Shown here piece by piece: positions 53,199 to 62,541 of a stretch of 64,000 bases of DNA (positions within the stretch are counted from its first letter, which is position 1; each line of letters starts with the position of its first letter). This DNA comes from VGSG01 sp040756375. Lineage in GTDB: Bacteria; Desulfobacterota; Desulfomonilia; Desulfomonilales; Desulfomonilaceae. The notes below the pieces were generated by a model, which saw only the letters and a program-made list of their open reading frames with translations, was not told the DNA's origin and did no database searches. The stretch is taken from positions 72,234-136,233 of the forward strand of contig JBFLZC010000011.1 of the NCBI GenBank assembly GCA_040756375.1. Reading direction: 5' to 3'. A program made the position numbers and the translations under genes.

Positions 53199-53495
53199 TC
53201 AGGTAGAAGCGGCTTTAGCTTTTTCTTTTCGTCTGCGGTTATACGCGTCACGGAACTGGGCTCGGACGCGACCTCCGGAAACTGCCATAACGATGGAGAG
53301 CACTGTGGCGATCTCTTCCTCTTTGATCCCCACCTCCTCGGTAACTCCGAGATAATGCTCCATTCAGGGATAGCAGCCGACAGCCATTGCGGCAGCCATC
53401 TGAATCATGACTGTAGTCTTGGGATCGAGAATGTCATTCTTCGCCGTGGATTCGTAGAATTCCGCGTACGCTTTGTTTTGCATTTCCGGAAGCAT
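53199..53495 (-). CDS. AhpD/CMD-like selenoprotein (UGA = Sec44)
   Basis: A normal reading stops at the TGA at 53364-53366. Reading on, the frame continues 54 more residues (MEHYLGVTEEVGIKEEEIAT... then MAVSGGRVRAQFRDAYNRR) to TGA 53199-53201, giving 98 residues. The sequence at the TGA is AMAVGCYP-U-MEHYL, a C-x-x-U redox motif where AhpD/carboxymuconolactone-decarboxylase-like proteins have C-x-x-C followed by His. A hairpin that fits a SECIS lies just downstream, and selB is in this window. I start at ATG 53495 (AGAGGTG 5 bases upstream); 53516 is possible. It is probably a thiol-dependent peroxidase-like redox protein. Confidence 0.85.
53337..53351 (-). promoter_or_regulatory. candidate bacterial SECIS hairpin
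   Basis: In the mRNA, CUCGG-AGUUA-CCGAG forms a 5-bp stem (6 with a flanking U-G pair) with a 5-base loop that has G at its second position. The loop begins 18 bases after the UGA, in the range known for bacterial SECIS elements bound by SelB. Confidence 0.65.
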
Positions 53496-53677
53496 GACCA
53501 CACCTCTTGTTGACATCGAAAACTTCGTACAAGACACCTTGTTGAGGCCGATTACAAGAACCGGCATCCGACCGCGCCAAATTCCACCCGGGCATGCCCC
53601 CGGGGCCGGCATCACCATTCGCGAGATCCGGGAGAAATACGCTTCAAGAGAACATCACTTACCGGGAGATGTCCTGC

Positions 53678-55486
53678 TCATCTGATATCCGAGGGAAAGC
53701 TGATTCGGAAGGTGGTTCCGTTATCACGCTTCACTTGTATATCCCCATCTAGTTGGGTAACAAAGATTCGAACGATACTCAACCCCAAAGAACTCGTATC
53801 TTTAACATCTATGGACTCCGGCAGACCTACGCCGTCATCTCTTACGATCAGTTCGTGCTGTCCAGTCTCCGTTGGATCAAATTCTATCGCTACTTCACCG
53901 CTTTTTCCATCCGGAAAAGCATGCTTGAAGCAATTGGAAATGAGCTCCGTAATGATGAGACCCAAGGGGATCGCGGCATCAAGTCCCACGGATTCATCGG
54001 CCAATTGCTTTCTGACGCTCAAGCGACCCGAAATCCCATCATAGGCCCCGATCAAGTGATCCACCAGGCCGCCGACATAGCTCCTTATCTTAACGGACGC
54101 AGCGTCTTGCCCTCTGTAGAATGTATCATGAACCATTGCCATGGAGAGGATCCGCTTCTGTATGTCCTTGAGAACATTTCGAAGCGACTCGTCGCTCGTC
54201 CGCCTCATATGCAAGTTCAGGAGACTGGTAATCATAGTGAGATTATTCTTCACGCGATGGTGGATTTCTCGCAGAAGAACTTCTTTTTCCTCAAGAGATT
54301 TCTTCAATTCATGTTCGAATCCGACCTGTTCGGTAACATCCACTATGTTCCCAATTACATAAGATTTGGATCGAACTCGCATCATCGAGGAGTACGTTTC
54401 TATCCAACGCGTCTTGCCGTCGCGACACACTACTCTGAGAACGCCGGTAAAAGGCTCTCCGGACTTTGTTTGGGATTTTGCTTTTTTGTGTATCATCTCT
54501 CTATCATCGGGATGAATGAATTCCAGAAAGTGACGGCCCAACATATCCGCAATTCGGTGTTTCAGAATTCCCGCAAGACACTCGTTGGCATATTCTATTG
54601 TTCCGTCTCTCAATACCGCCACTCCAACCAAAGAATTATCGGCAAGCTTTCGATACCTCGCTTCGTTCTCCTTTAGGGCTTTTTCGAGTCTCTTGCGTCG
54701 GAGTATTTCCTTTCGCAAGTCCTCGTTTGCTTGTGCTAATCCCGCTGTACGCTCCTGCACCCGAGTCTCGAGTTCGTCCCGGGCCTTTATCAATGACTCT
54801 TGCGCTCTATTTCGCTCGATTGCTTCGGCTCTGAACTCTCTATTTGCTTTCAGGAGCAGCAGAGTTCTTTCCTGGAGTCGATCTTCCATCTCGATCCACT
54901 GTTCTGCTCGGATATCGCCGTGGCTCGCGGCGTCGCTTACATCTCGAGCAATCCCCAAGATACCCACAGGTTGGCCAAGCGGGTTGCGGAGAAAGGTCCC
55001 GGTGACTCTATGCGTCCTGAGCGATCCGTCCTTGTGATATCTCTGGATTTCCACCGTTTGAGCGGGGTAATCCCATCGTGGGTAGTCGTTGCCGTCCATC
55101 AGTTCTCTGGCAAGAGTTGCCCGGAGTTTTTGCCGTGAGGCGTCAGTCAAACTGTCACCGGCATTCATGGCGAGCATTTCCTCAACGGTATACCCGAGAA
55201 TGCTCTCAACCCCACTGCTCACATAGGTGTAGCGAAGAGTCATGTCAACCAGCCACACATATGTGTCGGGGAGCGTTAGGAGCGAGCGATTAAGCCGCTC
55301 TGTCTCGGCCAAGGCCAGGCTGAACCGATTCCGTGATATGACCTCATCCGAATAGAAGTCATGCGAGTCCAGAAAGATCTGGGCAGAGGATAAAGACGTT
55401 GCCCCAGAGCCGTCCTGCATCGGCGCCGCGGGAGGCTGGGATGCGTCAATTGGCGGAACTTGCCCTGATTTCTCTTGCCGGCTCAC
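53678..55486 (-). CDS. PAS sensor histidine kinase, HisKA_2 type
   Basis: A soluble protein of 602 residues. PAS domain 1 (about 50-170), a coiled-coil (about 195-265), PAS domain 2 (about 270-390), HisKA_2 with phospho-His in LLREIHHRVKNNL, and an HATPase domain (ELISNCFKHAF, VRDDGVGLPESI, LGLSIVRIF). All key residues are present. The start is GTG 55486 with AAGGAGG 7 bases upstream. It lacks a receiver and no response regulator is adjacent. Confidence 0.88.
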   Translation of the reverse strand: MSRQEKSGQVPPIDASQPPAAPMQDGSGATSLSSAQIFLDSHDFYSDEVISRNRFSLALAETERLNRSLLTLPDTYVWLVDMTLRYTYVSSGVESILGYTVEEMLAMNAGDSLTDASRQKLRATLARELMDGNDYPRWDYPAQTVEIQRYHKDGSLRTHRVTGTFLRNPLGQPVGILGIARDVSDAASHGDIRAEQWIEMEDRLQERTLLLLKANREFRAEAIERNRAQESLIKARDELETRVQERTAGLAQANEDLRKEILRRKRLEKALKENEARYRKLADNSLVGVAVLRDGTIEYANECLAGILKHRIADMLGRHFLEFIHPDDREMIHKKAKSQTKSGEPFTGVLRVVCRDGKTRWIETYSSMMRVRSKSYVIGNIVDVTEQVGFEHELKKSLEEKEVLLREIHHRVKNNLTMITSLLNLHMRRTSDESLRNVLKDIQKRILSMAMVHDTFYRGQDAASVKIRSYVGGLVDHLIGAYDGISGRLSVRKQLADESVGLDAAIPLGLIITELISNCFKHAFPDGKSGEVAIEFDPTETGQHELIVRDDGVGLPESIDVKDTSSLGLSIVRIFVTQLDGDIQVKRDNGTTFRISFPSDIR

Positions 55487-56022
55487 TGATCGCCTCCTTG
55501 TCGTAAGACTTGATGCAAACCAGCGAACGTCTGAATGTGCCCCTATTGAGTCGCGCGCTCAGCCGAATCCTGCACCTTCGTCGCCGCCCGGGGCGCTCTT
55601 GAGTCGCGACCGGTTATTCGGGCATCTCCACAGCTGTAGCTAAGCCTTGTCCCATCCTCAACAGCGACCAAGCAGGCTTTATGGCCGTCAACATACCTTG
55701 GGAAGCAGGCCGTTAACGTTCCATCTTAAGGATACCGCTCCGGAGGGATCCGGGTCAACAATGATCTTGGCCGTTGCTTTGCGGGCACTGATGCAACGCT
55801 GATGCGGGAAAAGGGATCAAGATTGGGGCGCGAGGCCCGACCGCTTGGAGGTCGTCAAATCGGTCAGGGCGACCCAATAACGCGTTCATGCCAAGGCTGG
55901 TTTCAAGGAATCATTCGACGTCGTGACCGTGAGGGATTCACGGTCACGAGCCGAATTGTGGAAGCTTGAATCACTTGTCAGTTACGAAATCCCCGATTTC
56001 TTGCCCATCAAGTTTCGCCCGT
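55487..56022. other. intergenic region with one hairpin
   Basis: No gene seen in 536 bases. At 55922-55948 a perfect 11-base inverted repeat (CGTGACCGTGA / TCACGGTCACG around GGGAT) lies about 75 bases past the NapC-like stop. It could end that transcript, though no T-run follows on the minus strand. Confidence 0.5.
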
Positions 56023-56628
56023 TTACATCGGGCTCTTCAGAGGCTTGGCTGCAAGGTAAAGGTTGTTGATCATTACCTGCGGGTGACACCGGATGCACGC
56101 GGCCATCTGGTATTGTTGCTGACGATGACAGGCTACGCACGTCTGCATGGGATGCATCCCGGATTCTCCAAGCAAAGTCCCGTGAGCCAAGTCTTGGTGA
56201 CACTGGAAACACTGCAAATTGTGAGCGAGGTGGGCCCTGTGGTTGACCTCGTGGCCTGCATTCTTGACTCTGATGTCGCTCAACTTATGACATTCCAAGC
56301 AGCCTTCCGTATAGACTTTGCCTCTGAGGATCGCTCCTCCGTGGCCTCCGGTCACACGCACAAAGACGTAACGTGCCCCATTGAGGTGAGCCTTGAATTC
56401 TCCGATGAGCCCCGGCTCTGAATGGCAGTCTATGCAATCGGCTTTTGCGTGAACGGATCGAGCATGGGTCGATCTTTCCCAGCCCACGTATCGCGTTTGC
56501 ATGATCTTACAACTCGCGCAGAAGCTTGACTGCTTGGAATAGACTGCCATGCCGCCGAGGGTAACTGCACCAACGAATATCAAGACTCCGGCGATGATGA
56601 CAATTGTGAAAGTCCGTGCCAATGCCAT
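56023..56628 (-). CDS. NapC/NirT-like membrane multiheme cytochrome c
   Basis: A single N-terminal helix (about residues 8-30) anchors a periplasmic heme domain of 201 residues in total. There are five CxxCH sites (CIDCH, CLECH, CFQCH, CVACH, CIRCH). The first expected site is CASCK (Lys41) rather than CxxCH, in the context FCASCKIMQTRYVGWERSTHA. NapC/NrfH proteins take electrons from the quinol pool. The gene starts 14 bases after the octaheme lipoprotein with GAGGGAG upstream, so the two form a quinol-to-cytochrome unit. Confidence 0.85.
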   Translation of the reverse strand: MALARTFTIVIIAGVLIFVGAVTLGGMAVYSKQSSFCASCKIMQTRYVGWERSTHARSVHAKADCIDCHSEPGLIGEFKAHLNGARYVFVRVTGGHGGAILRGKVYTEGCLECHKLSDIRVKNAGHEVNHRAHLAHNLQCFQCHQDLAHGTLLGESGMHPMQTCVACHRQQQYQMAACIRCHPQVMINNLYLAAKPLKSPM

Positions 56629-56641
56629 GAGTTACTCCCTC

Positions 56642-57856
56642 TCATTGGGGCAACGCGCCAGCGGCACTCACCTTGAGCAAGAGTTTCTTCCCGTCATCAA
56701 GAGCCTTTTGAAGGTCTTCCGGTTTTTGCTTGCGGTGGGAGTGGCAATGGTTACATGAGTTCGGCTGTTTGCCGGGATCACCTCCGCCCAGTTCCATCGT
56801 CACTTTCGGAGGGATGGTCCTGAACCGGTGTGACCGTTCGTCGCCTCGAGTCGCGCTTTGACCTGTGGGCGGCATGTGACAGCCGATGCAATCCCCATGC
56901 TGAGGCGCGCCCGCAATCGGAGCATGGCCTCGGATAGGATCGGTGCTCACGTTCCCGTGGCAACTCAAGCACAGGTTGTTGGGATTCATTGTGGTGGCGA
57001 ACTTGGTTCGCGCTTCATGCACGGTGTGGCACGTGGCGCATCCGATACCCGCCTTGGCGTGCTGGCTTTCTTTCCATTCAGGATACTGCTGTCGGTGCAT
57101 CTTGACATGACCGCTGGGCCACCATGCGGATTTGTCGGATTTGTCCACGATACGGAAGTGCTGCGGTCCGAGAAAGTCACCCACATTGAACCCAATCGGA
57201 AAGTCCCATTTCTTGTCGGGGCTTTTGCCACGGGTATGACATTGGCCGCAGACGTCCGAAGCGGCTCTGAACGGAAGGGTTGCGGGATTCACGATGGTCT
57301 TGAACTTGTCTTCGAGCCTCGCATCAATGTGGTTGCTCGCAGGCCCGTGGCAAGCTTCGCATCCAACGCTCAGTTCGCTCCACGAGAGCTTGTCTTTATC
57401 GAACCCAACCACGTGACAGTAGCCGCAACTTTGCCGCCAGTCCACTTTCTCCCACTTATCGGGATTGTAAGGCGACCAATTCTCTGTCTCGAAATTCCAC
57501 TGCGCAACTCGAATTCTCCAATCCTTGTCTATGTAACGCTGTTTCCACTGGATGCCGTGGGTGAGAACCACTTCCGGCTTCTTGAAATCCACCAGAGGAT
57601 TCGGATCCACGAAGTCGCCCTGAATTGCCTTGGGGCTCTTCTTCGCATCCTGCATGACTTTCGAGTGCAGGGTGTTTCTGAATGTCACTGAGATGCGGCT
57701 GTGGCATTCCGCGCATTTGTCCGAGCCCACGTACTTGGCGGGCCCCATTTCGGAAAGAGGTTTTCCTCGATCGCAGGCTGCGAGCCACAGGGCAGCCAAC
57801 ACGCAGAGAAGGAACAAACCTGCAGTCTTGAGTAATCTTCTTTCCATTTTTTCCAT
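56642..57856 (-). CDS. octaheme c-type cytochrome lipoprotein
   Basis: A signal sequence with a lipobox (LWLAAC) precedes a 404-residue protein with eight CxxCH motifs: CAECH, CGYCH, CEACH, CGQCH, CATCH, CLSCH, CIGCH, CNHCH. Scattered His (HTVHEAR, HVKMH) can serve as distal ligands. The layout recalls the cytochrome c554 / octaheme nitrite or tetrathionate reductase relatives, but I cannot tell an electron carrier from an enzyme. The start is ATG 57856, or ATG 57847 with better ribosome spacing. It lies upstream of and next to the NapC-like gene. Confidence 0.87.
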   Translation of the reverse strand: MEKMERRLLKTAGLFLLCVLAALWLAACDRGKPLSEMGPAKYVGSDKCAECHSRISVTFRNTLHSKVMQDAKKSPKAIQGDFVDPNPLVDFKKPEVVLTHGIQWKQRYIDKDWRIRVAQWNFETENWSPYNPDKWEKVDWRQSCGYCHVVGFDKDKLSWSELSVGCEACHGPASNHIDARLEDKFKTIVNPATLPFRAASDVCGQCHTRGKSPDKKWDFPIGFNVGDFLGPQHFRIVDKSDKSAWWPSGHVKMHRQQYPEWKESQHAKAGIGCATCHTVHEARTKFATTMNPNNLCLSCHGNVSTDPIRGHAPIAGAPQHGDCIGCHMPPTGQSATRGDERSHRFRTIPPKVTMELGGGDPGKQPNSCNHCHSHRKQKPEDLQKALDDGKKLLLKVSAAGALPQ

Positions 57857-57926
57857 TACTCCTCTCTCGCTGAATCAGATTTCAAAGGAATCAATCGCCG
57901 CTTCAGCGATCCCGATGCCCATAGAC

Positions 57927-58529
57927 TCAACGCCGCGGCGCCTGATCCGTTGCTTCGCACATTTCCATTAATGCTATCCCGGCATCCGCTCCGTAAAGCC
58001 ACAGAGCGGCCTTCCAGCTACCTTTCAACTCCCACGTCGTTCGATAGTAGCCACGGCCACGCCTGATCCATTCATACCGCTCCTGAGGGGTGGGCGAATC
58101 TATTACCACATCCAGCCCAGGGGATTGGAAGATGCTGATAAGCCGCTGCTTTTCTCTTTCAAAAAGCTTGACTAAGCTCTCCGCGGTCGTCTCGTAAGGA
58201 GGGGGTTGGAAAAAGATCACTATCTTGCGTAACCGCGCGTCGACGAATGCGAGCCGGACCTCGTTTACCGCTTCCAATGGTTCAGGCGTTGCCGAGGCAC
58301 TGAATTCATAATCGCCTCTATCTGTGAGCTCAATGCCACCCTTCTGAAATAGAGCGCGCGCTTCATCGAGGCTCATGCCCAGACGCAGGCCATGTACGGA
58401 TGGGTCAGTCGCGCCTGCAGAGAGCGAACTCCCCAGGAGCAATAAACAGCAAATGAAGGACAGGAAAACAGATCTTGGTCTCGGACTACCAAATCGGCAG
58501 ACAAGCGACACGCGGGTAAACGAAGTCAT
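57927..58529 (-). CDS. exported hypothetical protein
   Basis: A signal peptide (SVFLSFICCLLLLGSSLSAGA) is followed by a 160-residue mature domain beginning VHGLRLGMSLDEARALF, a motif shared by many small secreted proteins of unknown role. Trp- and Tyr-rich segments (YYRTTWELKGSWKAALWLYG) follow. It lies upstream of the octaheme gene on the same strand (70-base gap), so it may be a periplasmic partner. Bases 58530-58853 downstream of its start hold nothing that I can identify. Confidence 0.65.
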   Translation of the reverse strand: MTSFTRVSLVCRFGSPRPRSVFLSFICCLLLLGSSLSAGATDPSVHGLRLGMSLDEARALFQKGGIELTDRGDYEFSASATPEPLEAVNEVRLAFVDARLRKIVIFFQPPPYETTAESLVKLFEREKQRLISIFQSPGLDVVIDSPTPQERYEWIRRGRGYYRTTWELKGSWKAALWLYGADAGIALMEMCEATDQAPRR

Positions 58530-58853
58530 CGCCTGTGAACTCCGAAAGATTCCTAATGCAGGTTAACCGTTCCGAATCGTTGAAATAAGCCGCACTAATT
58601 CAGCGTCGCCCGTTCTCGGGCTCCCAGTTCATTTGTTTGTTGCTAGATCGAGTTCAGTATCAAAACAGCCCACAATACTTTCGCCCCTAAGGGCTTGCCC
58701 ACATCATCTACTAAACTAAAATTACAGCAAGTTCTATCCGCCTAATTCAGGCTACCATTCTCTCCCGTTCGCCGTCAAGGTGTTTGTCGAGAACAGGAGC
58801 AAATCAGGAAACAGCCCATTGCGATATGGTCTAAGGGACCGTGCCGCAGAGAA

Positions 58854-59186
58854 TCACTTCCTCGGCAAGGATTCTGCGAACTTCAGTCCCTTGTCGAGCC
58901 ATTGTTTGTAGTCTGCACGCTTGGCAAGCTGAGCTTTGGGGACCATGACCCAGCCCTTCATCGCGCGGCCGGTAATGTCAAAGGCCCGGGCCTGCCCCGA
59001 CTTGATGCATTCTGTGGCTTCGCGCTCCGACCCAAGGCGAACGATGATGTTGTCCTTGTAAATGCCGAACGCCATGTTTCCGCCATGCAGGTAACACACG
59101 CCCCCGAACATGCGCTTGGAAGTAAGCCCCGAGACCCCTGCATAGAGGCCTTCGATTTCTTTTTCGATCTCTTTGTCATACGCCAC
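58854..59186 (-). CDS. TfoX N-terminal domain protein
   Basis: A stand-alone TfoX_N domain of 110 residues: VSGLTSKRMFGGVCYLHGGNMAFGIYKDNIIVRLG, then RAMKGWVMVP. In Gammaproteobacteria this domain occurs in the competence regulator TfoX; stand-alone copies are common and their role is unknown. The start is GTG 59186 with GGAG upstream. Confidence 0.85.
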   Translation of the reverse strand: MAYDKEIEKEIEGLYAGVSGLTSKRMFGGVCYLHGGNMAFGIYKDNIIVRLGSEREATECIKSGQARAFDITGRAMKGWVMVPKAQLAKRADYKQWLDKGLKFAESLPRK

Positions 59187-59288
59187 TGGAGTCTCTCCCC
59201 AAGTCTCGAACCTATACCGAGTATTGCACCGCTCACTGACAGCTGTTCGCTAAGGACATTTCCCCGCGAACCCCATCAATGAGGCCAG

Positions 59289-59343
59289 GTAGGGGCGCAA
59301 TTCATTGCGCCCGACAAGAGGGCGTGATGAATCACGCCCCTAC
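59289..59343. repeat. GTAGGGGCG-family inverted repeat
   Basis: Arms of 24 bases (GTAGGGGCGCAATTCATTGC... and its partner ending GCCCCTAC) pair with a few wobble or mismatch positions around 7 bases. It shares its ends with the palindrome at 1135-1162. It lies between the TfoX-domain gene and the end of sbcC. Confidence 0.75.
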
Positions 59344-59478
59344 GCCTGATCCCGTGGCTCGTGAGCACGGCAACCTTACCTGGGATTTCCCACGTGAGGA
59401 CCATGCTCAAAGGGCTCCCGTCATTTTGGCACACACGAAAATCGTTCGCTAACGCCTTGTCGCGCTTGGTCTTCTCAA

Positions 59479-62400
59479 TCATCCTACCACGAAGCGCGCC
59501 GTACTACCCGAGCGACTTTGCTCGACTTCGAGCCTGACGTTAATCTGCTCCTTGAGCTCCGGGACGTGGGATATAATTCCCACTAAACGGCCGCTCTGCT
59601 GGAGATCGACCAGGCACCGGTACGCGAGTTCGAGCGCTTCAGGGTCCAGGCTCCCAAAGCCCTCGTCGATAAAGATCGTATCCAGCTGTATCCCCCCCGA
59701 ATACGATTGGACCACATCTGCAAGCCCAAGTGCGAGCGCTAACGAAGCCAGAAAGCTCTCTCCGCCCGACAAAGTCGACACGGGTCGCGAAGTGCCGGTG
59801 TATTCGTCGATCACCTCTAGGTCCAGCCCGCCCGCGGTGCGACGATCCGCGTGTTCTTCCACACGTCTGAGCAGGAACCGTCCTGCGCTCATACGCTTGA
59901 GCCGATCCGAGGCAGCGCCAAGCACATCTTCGAGCAACGTGGCCAGCACGTATCTCTGAAACGTGATTCGATCCCTGTTTTCACCATTGGCAACTTCTGC
60001 GATGCGGCCCACGATGGAATACTCTGCTTCCAGGGCTGCCTGTTTCTTGGCAGCCGCTTCGTACGTTTCACACGCTTTGCACAGGGTTGCGATCTCCTTT
60101 TCCAGAGCTCCTTGCTCACGGACGATCCGGTCACGTTCATTCCGTTTCTGCTTGGCGTCCGCTTCGAGTTGTTCCAGGTCAGGCACCTCGGCATCCGACG
60201 CGGCCTGCTGAGCGCGCTCGAGCCGATTGCGCGCCGCAGCCATTGATTCGTCGAATGCCTTGATCGACACCTCGATCTCCTCGATTCGGTCGTCAGACAG
60301 CCTTGCTTTATGGAAGGCGGCTTCATCGACAAATCCAGCTTCACGCAAGCGCCTGGTGAACTCCTCCCGTTCGGCGAGTAACCGGCGACCGGCTTCCAGG
60401 GCGGCTGTCTGAGCAGCATCCAACTCGGCACGCGTGGCCGAGACGGTTTCATTTGCGGTCGCGTGCGCGTGCCGTGCCTGGTCCAGTGCATCTTGCAGCT
60501 GCGTCACAATAAGCTTGGCATCATGAGTGGCCTTTTCCAGAGCGTCTCGTGCACGCAACTGTTCGGGCACTCGACTGCGACGCTCCTCCGCTAGCGCCTC
60601 CACTCGCCCTAGACGATCTCGCGCTTGTCCGAGAGCCTTCTCCAGTTCAGGGCGTTGCTCGCGTACTGAACTCAGAGCCAGTTCCGCTGCACGAACCTCT
60701 TCCTTGAGGCGCTCCGCTTCCTTTGATGCTCTCCGGCTGAGTTCAAGTACCTTCGCGCGAGCATCTCTCTCAGTCTCAATCTCTTCTCGTGATCGGGCGC
60801 TCCACTCGCCCATACTTTGCTCAATCGCCCGAGTTGTTGCCGCGACCTCCGAGAAGCTCTTTTCCAGATCGTTTTTCTTGCGCTCAAGAGCCAGGCGCTT
60901 TTCGGCAAGCCGGTCTCGTTCGGCCTTTTTCGCCTTGAGCTGCTCTTGGTCCGGGAGATCTTGCTCGGAAATCGCAGGAACAGGATGGTCCGTCGAGCCG
61001 CACACAGGACACGGTTCACCCGGAGCTAATCCTTCTGCGAGAATCGCAGCCTGCCCGCGGAACCAGGCGTCTTCGAGCACCGCGTGCTCTGCGTCAGCCC
61101 GCCCGAGGCTGTCGAAGATTTCTGACAGCTCCCTTTGAGCCGCTCCCAGTGCCTTAGTGACGCTCAGTTTACTCTTGGTTAGTTCTTCCAGTTTCAGGCG
61201 GCTTTCAAGAACTCTTGCTACCTCTTTCGACCTTGCCTGGGCCAGCTCTACCTGCGAAGCAACCTTCTCGGCCTCATGGAGCGCCTGGCGAGTCTCGTCG
61301 AGACGGCCCACAGCCTCCTCATGACCTTTGTTCGCGAGCAGGAGCTGCGCCTCTCGCTCCTTAAACTCCTGCGTCGCTGCCACAAGTTCGGACTCAGCTG
61401 TTTCCAGCTCGTTCATGCGGCCTGCAAGCTCTTCCAGTCGCATCAGTTCCGTGTGCGCTTTCTGACGCTCCGGTTCGCGGTCTTGTTCGATCCTGAAGGC
61501 CTGGGCCGCGTGGGCCTGGGTTTCTGTGGCGACCTTGAGGCCCGCGCGGGCTTTTTCGCATTTCTGCTCCGCGTCCCTGGCCTCCTTATCCCTCTTCGCC
61601 ACAGAGAGCGCTGCTGATGCGAGTGTTGCGGCTTTGCGTGCCTGGACCAGGACTGACCGTGCCGCATCGAAGTGCTTCCCCTGCCCTTCGAGATCCTCCA
61701 GAGCAGCTCGTGCCAGCTCAAGTTCTTTGAGCTTCTCCGCAACCTTCTTGGATTGTTCGAGCCGTTCTCGTGCCTCCTTATCCAAACGCTGGGCCAGCTC
61801 CACCTTTGCGCGAAGCTCTCCTATTTCAGTCGCTTTGGTCCCAGCCTTTTCCAGGAGCTGCTCGCCTGATTCCACCTCTGATTGTTCAAGAATCGCCTGT
61901 TGCCGCCTTCGGTGCTCCTGCACTTCGTCAGCCAGTGTTTTGGCCGCGGTCTTTAGCGCTTCCTCCACGCTTCGATAGAACCCAGTCTGAAAGAGGACTT
62001 CCAGTATGGCCTGCCGGGTACCCGATCCCGCGGTGAGAAGCTCCCGGAAACGCCCCTGCGGTATCATCATCACCTGGCGAAACTGATCTTTGCTGAACCC
62101 GACCAGGCCCTCCACGAAATTGGTGACTCGGGACCACCCGGATTCGACCGGATCGAGTTGCCGGCCGTCCGCAGATGCTCGGATCTTCCACAGATGCGCA
62201 TCAGGCTTCACCCGGACAAAGCCGGCGCCCCGCTTTTTCGGAACCTCTTGCTCCGGCCTGCGCTGGATGCGATATTCCTGACCGGCAAGACGAAAGTCAT
62301 AGATCACTTCAGTGGCTTCGGAGGGCGCGGCATGATCCGATCGCAGATGCCTGACTGAGCGATCTCCGCCCGAGGATTCACCATAGAGCGCGAAACAAAT

Positions 62401-62541
62401 TGCATCCAGGATGGTGGACTTGCCCGCTCCCGTGGGGCCATGAATGAGAAAAAGGCTCCGGCCGTCAATTTCAGAGAAATCGAGCACTTGGCCGCTTGCA
62501 TACGGGCCGAAAGCCTTCATCTCCAGTCGGACCGGCCGCAT
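59479..62541 (-). CDS. sbcC: exonuclease SbcCD, subunit SbcC
   Basis: This is an SMC/Rad50-like ATPase of 1020 residues. The Walker A GPTGAGKST is at about residues 35-43. Long coiled-coil arms (about 190-870) run either side of the zinc hook CPVCGSTDHP (about residue 510). The C-terminal signature TLSGGESFLASLALALGLA and Walker B FIDEGFGSLDPEAL complete the ATPase head. With SbcD it trims DNA hairpins and protein-blocked ends. Its ATG overlaps the sbcD stop by one base (TAATG). Confidence 0.96.
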   Translation of the reverse strand: MRPVRLEMKAFGPYASGQVLDFSEIDGRSLFLIHGPTGAGKSTILDAICFALYGESSGGDRSVRHLRSDHAAPSEATEVIYDFRLAGQEYRIQRRPEQEVPKKRGAGFVRVKPDAHLWKIRASADGRQLDPVESGWSRVTNFVEGLVGFSKDQFRQVMMIPQGRFRELLTAGSGTRQAILEVLFQTGFYRSVEEALKTAAKTLADEVQEHRRRQQAILEQSEVESGEQLLEKAGTKATEIGELRAKVELAQRLDKEARERLEQSKKVAEKLKELELARAALEDLEGQGKHFDAARSVLVQARKAATLASAALSVAKRDKEARDAEQKCEKARAGLKVATETQAHAAQAFRIEQDREPERQKAHTELMRLEELAGRMNELETAESELVAATQEFKEREAQLLLANKGHEEAVGRLDETRQALHEAEKVASQVELAQARSKEVARVLESRLKLEELTKSKLSVTKALGAAQRELSEIFDSLGRADAEHAVLEDAWFRGQAAILAEGLAPGEPCPVCGSTDHPVPAISEQDLPDQEQLKAKKAERDRLAEKRLALERKKNDLEKSFSEVAATTRAIEQSMGEWSARSREEIETERDARAKVLELSRRASKEAERLKEEVRAAELALSSVREQRPELEKALGQARDRLGRVEALAEERRSRVPEQLRARDALEKATHDAKLIVTQLQDALDQARHAHATANETVSATRAELDAAQTAALEAGRRLLAEREEFTRRLREAGFVDEAAFHKARLSDDRIEEIEVSIKAFDESMAAARNRLERAQQAASDAEVPDLEQLEADAKQKRNERDRIVREQGALEKEIATLCKACETYEAAAKKQAALEAEYSIVGRIAEVANGENRDRITFQRYVLATLLEDVLGAASDRLKRMSAGRFLLRRVEEHADRRTAGGLDLEVIDEYTGTSRPVSTLSGGESFLASLALALGLADVVQSYSGGIQLDTIFIDEGFGSLDPEALELAYRCLVDLQQSGRLVGIISHVPELKEQINVRLEVEQSRSGSTARFVVG

